Assembly (NCBI GenBank): GCA_905250115.1
Contig: CAJNOI010000009.1
Location: forward strand, 196,221-260,220
Length of the DNA stretch: 64,000 nucleotides
Direction of reading: 5' to 3'
Source of the DNA: Adineta steineri
Lineage: Eukaryota; Rotifera; Eurotatoria; Adinetida; Adinetidae
Each line of letters opens with the position of its first letter. Positions within the stretch are counted from its first letter, which is position 1. Made by a program: the position numbers and the translations under genes. Below are positions 34,201-44,300 of this stretch, piece by piece. The notes beneath the pieces are model-generated. The model had not been told where the DNA came from. It saw nothing but the letters and a program-made list of their open reading frames with translations, and did not search any database.

Positions 34201-37200
34201 ATATGAAAGCTGTACAAGCAGCTTTACAAGGTCGTCAATGGACACGTGCATTGGAAATTCTTGAACAACAAAGAGATGAAAATAATCCCGATATTGCTAA
34301 ATATTATAAACAACTTGGTAAATATTTTTTATTCGTAATTTAGTTATATTTCAATCTTATATTTAGCTCTTCATTTTGCTCAAATTCAAGAATTTGAAAA
34401 AGCAGAACGTTGTTACTTAAAAGCACAATGTCCAGGTGAATGTGTAGAAATGTATAATCGTGCTGCCAAATGGGAACAAGCATTCCGTACGTCTAATTGA
34501 ATTCGAATAAATATTATATGAATTTTTTTACAATAGGTCTTGCAAAACAATATATGAATAAAGATGAAGTAACAAAATTATATTCGAATCAAGCGAAAGA
34601 ACTTGAAACAAAAGGTCGATATAAAGAAGCAGAAAAATTATATATTACAATAAATGATAATACAGCAGCTATTCTTATGTATAAACGTACGAAAAATTAT
34701 GATGCATTAGTACGTCTTGTTCGTCAATATTATCCCGATAAATTAAAAGATACTGAAATAACAATTGCTAAAGAACTTGAACAAGAAAAACGATATAAAG
34801 AAGCTGAAATACATTATGTACAAGCTGGTGATTGGAAATCAGCAGCAAATATGTATCGTTTAACAGAGAATTGGGATGATGCATATCGTAACTATAAATA
34901 TGAGATGTAAAATTTTAAAATAAATCAATATTTTATTTTGTAAGGCATTGCACGACAACATGGAGGTCCAGTTCCAGCTCAACAAGTTGCATTCTTTTGG
35001 GCTAAGAAATTAGGTGGTGATGCAGGTGTTAAACTATTAAATAAACTTGGTCATGCTGAACAAGTACTTGATTTAGCTTGTGAACAACATGCATATGAAT
35101 TTGCATTTGATATTGCACGACTTCTTCTTAAAGATAAACTTCCTGAAGTTCACTATAAATATGCACTACATCTTGAAGATGAACATCGTTATGCTGATGC
35201 AGAAGCGGAATTTCTTAAAGCTAAAAAACCACGAGATGCTGTTCTTATGTATGTTCAAATTAAAGATTGGGATCGAGGTAAAATTATTCCGTCAATATAT
35301 TATTCCATATTTTGTTTTCTTTCTTTTAGCACAACGAATTGCTCAAGCAAATGATAAAGCATTATTAAATGATGTACTTATTGGTCAAGCTAAACAAGCA
35401 TTTGATAGTAATGATTTTCCAAAAGCAGAAACTTTTCTTTTACAAGCACAAAGACCTGATCTTGCTATTAAATTATATAAAGATAATGGTATAATCATAA
35501 AATCTTTATATAAATATAATATAAATTTCTTTTTTACTATTTAGGTTTATGGCAAGATGCATTACGAGTCTGTCAAGAATATATGCCAAATAAACTTGAT
35601 GAATTACGTAGAGAATTGGAGAACCGTCCAGATGCAAATGATAATCGTTCAGGTAATCAACCGAGAACAGAATATAGTAATGAAAATGTTCTTGCACAAG
35701 CTGCTCAACTTGAATCAAAAGGTGAATATCAACGTGCTGTTGAATTATATGTACGTTTAACACCTCAACAAGATATACCAAAAGAGACACTTATTAAGTC
35801 TTATTTGAAAGCAAGTGATTTAGCAAGAAAATTTCTACCAGAAAATCGAGCTCAACATGTTATACGAACAATTGGTCCACGTCTTATTCAACTTGGAAAT
35901 CCTAATCAAGCTGCTGAACAATATTTACATGTTGGTTTACATAAAGAAGCTGTTGATGCATTTATTGCTGGTAAACAATGGGAAAAAGCAAAAAAATTAG
36001 CATTAGAAGTTGATCCACAATTAGCTAAACATGTTGATGATCTTTATAAAAGATTTTTAAGAGAGAGTGGTGATGCAGGACGTTTAGTTGATGTTGATGT
36101 AACAGGTGCATTAGATTTATTTGTTGAAAAAAATCAATGGGAAGAATGTTTTACTGAAGCACAAAAACATGGTCCTTTAGTTTTACATAGTTATTTAGCA
36201 AAATATGCTACACTAATGATTAAATCAAATCGAGCAGAATTAGCAGCTCATGTTTATAAACAATATGGAGCTATTGCTATACCACAAAATTTAACAATTT
36301 ATAAAGCATTATTTTATCGTATGTTAAGAATTGATTCATTAAAACATGAAAATTATTCAAAATGGGCAGATGTACGAGATGTTTTACATGATGTTTTTGA
36401 AAATATGAATTCATCGGCATCAGGTTCATCAGGTGGTATACAAAAGGAACTTGAAGAACAACGACCAACATTCGAAATTCTTCTTTGGTAAATAAGATTT
36501 GTCTGTCATCTCTTTCTAAATATATTTTTTTCAACTTTAGGGTTTCTCATATGAATGCAATGCGTGCTGCTTGTTCTGAACATGAACAACTTGATACAAT
36601 AACAGCTAAACTTTCAATATCACTTCTTCGTCATTCGGATATTTTACCAATGGATCGAGCATTTTATGATGCTGGTATTATGTGTCGAAAAGTGAATTGG
36701 AATGAAATGTCAATGATGTTTCTAAATCGTTATTTGGATGTTGTCGATGCTATTGAAGAAGGTAAACCTGAAATGTTAGCAACATCAGATTTTGTCGAAA
36801 CAGATATACCATATGAAGTTGAATTACCTAATCAACCATCATTACCACCTGAACAACATGAACGAGTTAAAGAACATGTTTTAACATTGTCAATGAAACA
36901 ATCAGTAAATTTTATTTAAAATATTATTTTTTTTTTTACTTTATCTATGTATTTAGATTAAACCAGCACTTCGTCGTGATTCTCGTAATTGTATTGAATT
37001 TTCATTGATTAATCCTGAAACAAATGAACGTGCATCACCATGTTTAGTTACTGGTTATCCCGTACTTGAAGATTGTATTATGTTTGATCGTTATAATCTT
37101 ATGGCAAACAAAGATGATTGGAATAAATTTGTTCTATCAGCAAAATCAATTCGTCGTGAGACATTACAAGATTGTTTGAAATTTCTTTCGAAGTGGACAG

Positions 37201-37226
37201 GAACACAACCAAATGTCAGTTTGTAG
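31265..37226 (+). CDS. IFT172: Intraflagellar transport protein 172
   Basis: Thirteen exons: 31265-32016, 32070-32204, 32262-32919, 32982-33041, 33092-34072, 34133-34317, 34367-34486, 34537-34887, 34945-35277, 35330-35488, 35545-36487, 36541-36904 and 36957-37226. The N-terminal WD40 half shows IFT172 words such as 'LYDETGELRDRF', 'KYGRQSYVV', 'GILVGGCDRRVVVY' and 'FENENVCMIFANGELTLIEY'. From about residue 600 comes the long TPR-like alpha-solenoid (YYKWLMDTKQ, WAKKLGG, VLIGQA, KFLP, FYDAGI), ending 'ANKDDWNKF...LKFLSKW'. IFT172 is a peripheral IFT-B subunit that works at the ciliary tip switch to retrograde transport. The exons total 5311 bases, one too many. The excess sits in an A9 run at 31563-31571: with eight A the frame passes into EKKAIVAKF, which matches the family, and the product is 1769 residues (human ~1749). 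An assembly indel is the simplest cause. Confidence 0.93.
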
Positions 37227-37671
37227 TTATTCTGTTTTGTGAGCTTGTTTTTTTTTTTCAAAAAGAAAATAATAATTTTCATTTTAAAATAAATATCTCA
37301 TTCTCTCATATTAATTTTTAAATAAGAATTCAATTACTATGTGGACAATAATTATTTGTCAACTAATATTGTGCTCTACAAAAAATATACACATGTAAAG
37401 TTTCTAAGACGACCAGGTTGTTTCATTATTTTTTTCTTGATGTGTGAGTGTGTGTGTGTGTGTGCACTTATCGGTAGATCTATCATATTCTAATTACAAA
37501 TAGTCTACAATGCTGTTCTCTCTGTGTCTTCATATTTCATTCTTTCAATTCTTAAAAAAAGAAAACAGGAAGACATACTAGTCAAGAACTCGTGATTGTT
37601 CTCTTTCTATTTATTGTCTTGACGGTACTAACAAAGCAATAGACGAATAAATATCAACAGTGATCAATTGT
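37227..37671. other. Intergenic with TG microsatellite
   Basis: Short region between IFT172 and the next plus-strand gene, with a GT/TG run at 37445-37464 and otherwise AT-rich sequence. It should hold the IFT172 3' UTR and the next promoter. Confidence 0.5.
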
Positions 37672-39383
37672 ATGATGTCGGACGATTCGATCATATCATC
37701 GATGACAATTATTGCTTACAATCGTCGTCTATCAATTGTGATTATAGTATTAACTTCAATAGCTGTTCTTCTCGTTACAACAGCAGTTGCTGCGTTCATT
37801 TATATTACTCGAAAAGGTCTTCAATAAAGAATCATTCTGAATGTACTTAAATAAATATAGTTGATATATTATTTTTAGAAAAAGTCCTTCGAAAATCTCA
37901 TTTAATCTCTGTAATCATCATAATCTTTGTCGAACTCGCATTTCTAATTGCTGTTGTTAGTTGCTGTATTATACAGTCAAAAAGTAAAATATCAAATATT
38001 TCATATCTTATCATCATTAATTATTTTCTTGTAGACACTCAAGGTCAAATCCTAGCTGTTCTTCTCATTGTTCTTTCTCTTCTTGCACTTATGACACTCA
38101 TCTATTTTTTTACGTGAGTCATACTTTTAACTAATTTCTTAATTTTAATACATATTCTTATTTCTATCAGTCGAAGGCATTCTCAAAGATCGTATTGAAC
38201 CGAGTCTACATGATACAACTCCGTTCAGAACATTTACAGTACAAGAAGTCAAAACAGTCAGTCAGCATGAATCACCAATACCACAAGCGGTCCCTGCTGA
38301 TGATACAGCAATACCAATTGAAACACCACCTGTATTTACATCATTTCCTCGAATACCAACTCCACCATTACCACAAGAAAAACCTATTTCACCACCATCG
38401 CCTGCAACTTCACCTACTGAACAGCGTGCAAGTTCATTACCTGAACAAGCTGTTACACAGATTCCAGAGTCACCTCCACCATATATCGTTAATTATGAGA
38501 AAATTCGTGAAGGTAAATGACTCATTTGAGTAGAATCTTTTTTTTTATAAAATATTTGTTTAGACCTGCTATCAGCTATTGATGAACGAACCATTCCTGC
38601 ACTTGAAGAAGCTATTCAACAAGTAAAAGATCATGATTATATTCAACCATTAAAATATGAATGTGAACGTGCATTGGAATTATTAAATCGTTTAATGAAA
38701 ATCGAACATATGAAGTAAATCATATTGATTAGTACTAATACACACTGCTGCTTCCCTCCTTCTTTAGATTAATACTTGTTCCTTGGAGAAGGTAGTTGAG
38801 CTTTATTTCTTTTTACTTTTTCATATACATTTCTAAACATGATACATTTTAAACTTCATTTTCATTTCTGATTTTACATATAGAATTAGAGTACTACGAT
38901 TAAATCCATCAACAATTGCTGAATTACATAGTTATACAAAACCACCTGATGAAGTTTTAACAGTGATGCGTGCTACATTTTTACTACTAGGACATTCTGA
39001 AAGAGAGATACAAGTAATTTTATCTCGAAAAAGATATATCTGTTAATCTTTATTAATCTTAAGGATTGGCCACAAATTCAAAGTTTATTAGGTCGTTTTG
39101 GTAGAGAAAGTATACGCCGTCGATGTTATGAACTTAATCCACTTGCTATTCCTGTTGATAAAGCACACGAAGCTAAAGATATATTAAGAAACTATGATCT
39201 TCTACGTGTAACAGAGATTTCTGTTGGTCTATCAGCTTTTTTTAATTGGGTAAATATCATACATAATTATTATATTGTAATGAACAAAAAAAATATACAT
39301 ATATTTCATTTTATTTATAGTCGATGACTATGGTAGAAGAACGTGAAAAATTATTAGAATCACAAAGACGAATTGTTCGATAA
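37672..39383 (+). CDS. Three-TM protein with dynein-stalk-like C-terminal domain
   Basis: Exons 37672-37816, 37879-37983, 38035-38113, 38205-38512, 38564-38714, 38768-38791, 38884-39013, 39064-39249 and 39321-39383 give 1191 bases (396 residues). The first three exons each encode one hydrophobic helix (IVIIVLTSIAVLLVTTAVAA; ISVIIIIFVELAFLIAVVSC; ILAVLLIVLSLLALMTLIYF). A Pro-rich linker follows (SPPPYIVNY). The remainder resembles the dynein heavy-chain stalk: 'LLSAIDERTIPALEEAIQQV', 'STIAELHSYTKPPDEVLTVM', 'LLGHS', 'DWPQIQSLLG', 'ELNPLAIP' and 'VGLSAFFNW'. These follow the order of dynein 'IxEIKSxxxPPxxVxxVMxAVxxLL...W..A..LL..' to 'GLCxWV'. The consensus acceptor at 38169-38170 instead gives a short three-TM product ending at TGA 38196-38198. 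The weaker AG at 38203-38204 joins the frames. So two products, two genes, or a one-base indel in the T7 run at 38105-38111 are possible. Confidence 0.55.
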
Positions 39384-39990
39384 ATACTTAATATATATAT
39401 GAGCTTTTTTTTTCCTATTATTTTTAACGTGGTATAATATAACAATTAAGAACCATAAAATTTATAAAACGAATATAATATGCTTGATTGATGTCGAATT
39501 GAATATTCTTATGTGAGAAACAAATGTTTGCTTTTTTTAAGCACTTATCTTGCAAATGAATATTGAGGATATGAATGTGGATGACGAGAAAGAGATGATA
39601 TACACCTGCACCCACATCCTGATATTATCGTTGAATTAAATAATAATTAGAGCGAATTTGAAGATTTTTTGCTGTTAATTTAAACTACATTCTATTTTCA
39701 TTCTGAACATATCAAATAAAAATAATCGAATGATTCAAAATCTAATGCAACATTTGTGTCAAAAATAAAAAGATAATTTAATACGTACTTTTTCTCACAA
39801 CTTCATCTTACTCAATGTGATGAAATAAATAAAGATTCATGATTATAAAGATAGTTTATTAGTTAAGAAATAAAAATGAGATATAAGTATGAAGTAGAAT
39901 AATATGATATTAGTAAATAAGGACAAAAATAAAAAGTATGATTAGTTGAAAAAAGAAAAAGTGTTTCTATTGTTCAGTTAAAATTTGATC
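39384..39990. other. Intergenic, convergent 3' ends
   Basis: AT-rich DNA between the plus-strand membrane gene and the minus-strand methyltransferase. No gene is supported. A single CACCCACATCC word at 39608-39618 resembles one telomere-type unit but is isolated. Confidence 0.4.
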
Positions 39991-40668
39991 TCAGATGATA
40001 GGCATATCTGTTGGTGTCTTCTTTCGAAATACAACTCGCCAATATTGTGAACGTCCTTGGCTCATGTCTTCATAAACTTGAGTACCGGGTAATCCAGCGA
40101 ACAGACGAAAATATTCTTGTTCTTCAGGTTGAATATAACGTTGAATGAAATCAGTACGAGATTTATTTTGAATGTCAAGTGCATGAAGAACATTCTTTGT
40201 AATATTAATCTTTTTATCAATAATTAAGCCATCATTTTCTATCAGATCATAAACTGATTTATCTGATCCATTCATATAACAAAAATCACACCATAGAAGA
40301 TATCCATTTGGACGAAGTACACGAACGGCTTCATTGGCAAATTGTTTGATTACTATTGGTTCGCCAAAAGCATGCGTTGCTTCAATACAAACAATAATAT
40401 CAATTGATTCATTTTCAAATGGTAAGTGTTTTGTTGCATCAGCTACCACGAATGAAAGTCGAGGAGTTGTCGAATAAAGTCGTTGACATAAGTTAATGAC
40501 ATCTTGAGAAGAATCTATTCCAATGTAAGAGTGAGGTGCATGAGTATGAACACACCAAGCAGCACCAGCACCCCTACCACAACCTACTTCGAGTATATTT
40601 TTATCCGTAAGTGTTACATTTGTAAGGGGTGGGTGTGGGTGTGGGCCTGGGTGTAGGTGTGACAGCAT
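39991..40668 (-). pseudogene. Class I SAM methyltransferase, 5'-truncated at telomere-like array
   Basis: The open frame has a SAM-binding motif I 'NILEVGCGRGAGAAW', then 'YIGIDSS' (acidic loop), 'LSFVVADATKHLPFENESID' (motif II area) and 'VRVLRPNGYLLWCDF'. This is the pattern of sterol/phthiotriol-type small-molecule methyltransferases, common in bdelloids. Family members have roughly 60-90 residues before motif I; here only about 20 precede it. The first 14 or so (MLSHLHPGPHPHPP) are encoded by the reverse complement of the telomere-like array at 40627-40660. The native 5' end has therefore been lost and the present ATG is fortuitous. The C-terminal part is intact and host-like in base composition. 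Whether the shortened frame is expressed is unknown. Confidence 0.7.
40625..40660 (+). repeat. Telomere-like G-rich array facing right
   Basis: A run of GGGTGTGGGTGTGGG-type units with variants (GGGCCTGGG, GTGTAGGTGTG). The bdelloid telomere repeat is TGTGGG. With the G-rich strand running 5' to 3' to the right, it has the orientation of a telomere capping the left-hand sequence (the methyltransferase side). Confidence 0.7.
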
Positions 40669-40680
40669 CTCTTCTGTTCA

Positions 40681-40703
40681 CGCCCATACCCACACCCATA
40701 CCC
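40681..40703 (-). repeat. Telomere-like C-rich array facing left
   Basis: CGCCCATACCCACACCCATA followed by CCC, that is TGTGGG/TATGGG units on the minus strand. It has the orientation of a telomere capping the right-hand sequence. Only about 20 non-repeat bases (GACAGCATCTCTTCTGTTCA) separate it from the array on the left, so the two are head to head. Confidence 0.7.
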
Positions 40704-41396
40704 TTGTCTGTCTGTCTGGAGATGTCAAAGGAACGTTGGTGTCAACAAAACACATTCAATCGGAAAACCTTTCAAAACCATAATCGTAAGTGTTCGGGAG
40801 CAGGGGATCCAATGGCACCATTGGTTTCTCGATATGTCTCTCTCGCCCACTATAGAGGAAACTATACCTAGAGAGTGTCTATTCTTAAATGATCGTGTAA
40901 CAATAATATACGACTGACGCATAGAGTGAAAAGCAGTTAGGACCATCGATTAGCAGCGGTGAGTCGGGAGTGGCGGACCGATGAGCCGCTGCGGATATAT
41001 CACTGTTCATGGACGTGCTCGTGTATGATCTAAAAAACGTTTCTGTTGGATTCATCGAATCAACCGGCACAATGCCGAAAATTGAGAAATATTTCAACAA
41101 ACTATGGTATAAGGCGTCAAAAGAGCGCATCTCCATGATTTGTTTTTGGAAGTATACTAGCCGCAATCAGTCCAGGGTCAAGCGAGTCGCTCCGACGCGC
41201 GTTACTTGTATATTGTATATTTTACAATTATTCTTATACGTTTAGTTTATAATTATAATAGCTTATTTTAAAAAGTTTACGTTTATGTTTTTATATTTAA
41301 ATTGGGCCGGCTTTTAATGCTTAGGGAGTACTAAGTTCTTACTCAAAGATCGTCCCTGTTAAAAAAACAACATTCCAAAATCCTCTCCCTTCTTTC
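40704..41396. other. Left flank of GC-rich island
   Basis: Mixed-composition DNA downstream of the large island gene. It contains a short stem (GCAGCGG near 40954 and CCGCTGC near 40985). On the minus strand an open frame of up to 93 codons (41166-40885) reads MEMRSFDALYHSLLKYFSIF and so on. It has no confident family; the hydrophobic start could be an exon of a membrane protein. Nothing else was recognised. Confidence 0.35.
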
Positions 41397-44300
41397 CTAA
41401 GCACCGTCAAAGACCAAAAGGCTTTGAATATGAACTCTGCCAAAGCCGCGCCTGCGCAACAGTTCCCGGCCACGGTGAACGGGGAACTCGGCCACGACCA
41501 TGACGTTAATATCCTCAACACCGACGCCAGCTTCTGCTAATAGCTGTAGCACCGCACAAAGCGTCTTCCCCGTGGCAAGCACATCATCCACTACCACCAC
41601 GGATGCACCTCTGGGGAGCGCGTCCCGATCCATCTCGATCGTCTTCTCACTTGAGTCGTTGGAGGTCGAAGACGAGATATGCGATGAGTCTTTGAGGACG
41701 GAAACGGTGGGTGGCGGGAGTTTGCCGGCATCGCGAATCAGCGCCAAGGGTACATCGACCCGCGTGGCCAGCGCCGGCGCATAAACAAAGCCCCCGGCTT
41801 CGCAACAAGCCACCGCATCGACTTTGGTCCAGTCACCGATGAAGTGGGTGTGCATGAGAGAGGCACACAGAGCCAGCCCACCCGGCTGCTGGGAGATGTT
41901 GAGCACGTGGCGGAACTCGATGCCTGCGTGTGGAAAATCGCTTACCGAGCGCACCATATTGGCTAGTCGCTGCAGGTCCTTGTGGAAGAAGGGCAGCAGG
42001 TAATGTTCGGCAAACCTTTTTACCCCCTCGCTTCCAGTCGTGTCATTGTCGAAGATGAGACTAGGGCGGTAGTCCATGGCCGTCGGATTCGATCTATTAA
42101 TATCAGTGTCCTTATTGTCCTTGTTATCCTTGTTGTACCCTTGGCGAACCCGCTGCGTCTCTTCGCTAGCTTTGACGCGAACTTCGAGCAGTCTCCTGTC
42201 TGACACCAAATGCGAGAAGGCTGTGATCGGTGCCTCGTCTCTCATCCCGGTGATTAGCAGCACGTCCACATCTCTGGCGTCGTGCACCACACGCAGAAAA
42301 TGCTCCTCTGGCAGTCGAGGTCGTTGCCGCACCTGGTCCTGGAAAAATGTCGTCAGCGCTGGCCGGTGTTGTTCCTTGTAGGCACGGTCCCGCAGGAGGC
42401 GGTTCAGGTCGGCACCGGTAGCCGTTGCGTATTCTCGCTTCGTTACATCGCTAATGCTGACTGCACGTGCTGTGAGGCGTTTGTGTGTACATGACCTGAA
42501 CCCGGAGACCCAGATATCGGCGCAATAATCTTTACCGGTGCAGCTTTCGCCCGTGACAAGAATGATGAGCTTCTGTTCCATCGGCGCTTCCCGGAGCGGG
42601 CAGGCGTAAGCTAGCACATTGTGCGGGTCCGAACTGTGTTTGCAACGGATCAGACGCGGTAGATTTGACCCAAAAGCCTTAGCCGCCAGCGCGATGTCTC
42701 TGGGGTCCGGCCCGAGGTCGGCGCCGTAAGCTCCGCTACTCAAGGGCAGCAAGTGCCTGGCGACGTTATAAACCCACCGCACTGCAGCTTGAGCGACTTC
42801 GGTACCATCTTGGTCACGCGGCCAGATACCAGTTACGACGCAGGCAAAGTCCCAGTCTCGACAGCCAAAAGCAGTGGCATCGGCCGCCACGTCGCCGACC
42901 GCACCGCCACCGTGTAGTAGATGCAGATAGCAGAGTGGCGAGGGACGAGTCTCCATGGCCTCCACTAAAATGCCGGCGACGTCCACTTCTCCAATATGTT
43001 TTAAGAGTAAACAACGCTTGAATGAGGAGGTCTTGCCGCCCCCGTGGCCGCCGTGCATCCCGGACATATACATCTCGGTCTCAAACAAACCGACACCGTC
43101 CACAATCTTGAAACTATTTTCCGGCCCCAAAAATGCACGTACTGGCGTGGGTATTTCAAAGGTGGGTCCAGTCGTGGAAGATTCGTACATGATCACGCCA
43201 AGATGGAGCTGGTTTGCCTCCCAGTACAGGTACGCATCTGCAGAACAGTTCCGGGGGAGCTTGCTGGCGACCAATTTATCAAAATCGCTAAGCTTGAGCT
43301 GCGCCTCGAGGTTGTCTCTCAACGGGATAACCCAGTTTCGAACCGAATATGTCACAGCTGCGTAAGCCTTGAAAGTAACGCTGACCACGATGCCGAAGTT
43401 GGTACCGGCGCCTTTCACCGCCCATAACAGGTCGGCTTCGTTTTCTGGGCAGACGGCACCAGCCGGCCGATGTTGGCTTGGTACATGGCCGATGCATAGG
43501 ACTTGGCCAGAGTCAACACTAACCACCACGGCACCGACGATGGCGTCGCACGCGAGTCCGTGCCGCCTGGCCAAGTGTCCGATGCCGCCTTGAAGCCACA
43601 ATCCTGCGCCAACGCTGGGGCGGGCCCCCAGGGGCACCGTCAGGCCCGCTGCCATGGTCTTTTGGATGATATCCCCCGTCTTGCAGCCGGCCTCGGCGAC
43701 GACCAAGGGACCGGTATCAGAACCAGTTTTTCCTTCATCGTCCCCGGCCGTGAGAATGTGTACTTGGTCAAAGGCGCTCATCTCCATTGAGATGACATTG
43801 GGCCAGAGACAGTGGCCGCTGTGACCCCCGCCGACGACGGTCAGGCTGAACCCATGCTTTATAGCAAATTGAACGAGCTGCAGGATATGCTTGACCTCTG
43901 TCGGCCTAATAATCGAGGCGGGACGGTGGAGGCGAGCCTCCCGGTTTTTAACTGTGTTATTCCCCTCTGACAATGGCAACTGGGCCGTTAGCTCCGGCAA
44001 CGCGGTTGCATGCTGGGTAAATGCCACCATAATGTTGGGCGAGCTGAATAACAGATGGTCTGGATGAGCTTCGTCACGACGGCCCAAGGCGCGGCATACA
44101 TTACGCCACTCGGCTCGAATAGCCTTGTTCACGTCCACATCCTGTATGACAAACCCCGCAATGAAAGGAGCAAAACAGTCCAACACCTCATCGTCATTTG
44201 CCACGCGAATGACTCCAGTAGGGAAAGAAGCCGTTCGATGGCATACTAAGCCGTTGAGGTTCAGAGTCCCGTCTCGATGGAAAATCACCACCATTCCGCC

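Noticed and set aside
38195..38533. 112-codon His/Leu-rich plus-strand frame
   Set aside because: Shifted reading of the Pro-rich exon; its composition is typical of a shadow frame, and the Pro-rich frame continues across the next splice site.
39608..39618. Single CACCCACATCC word as a telomere scar
   Set aside because: A single unit without repetition, expected by chance in 64 kb.
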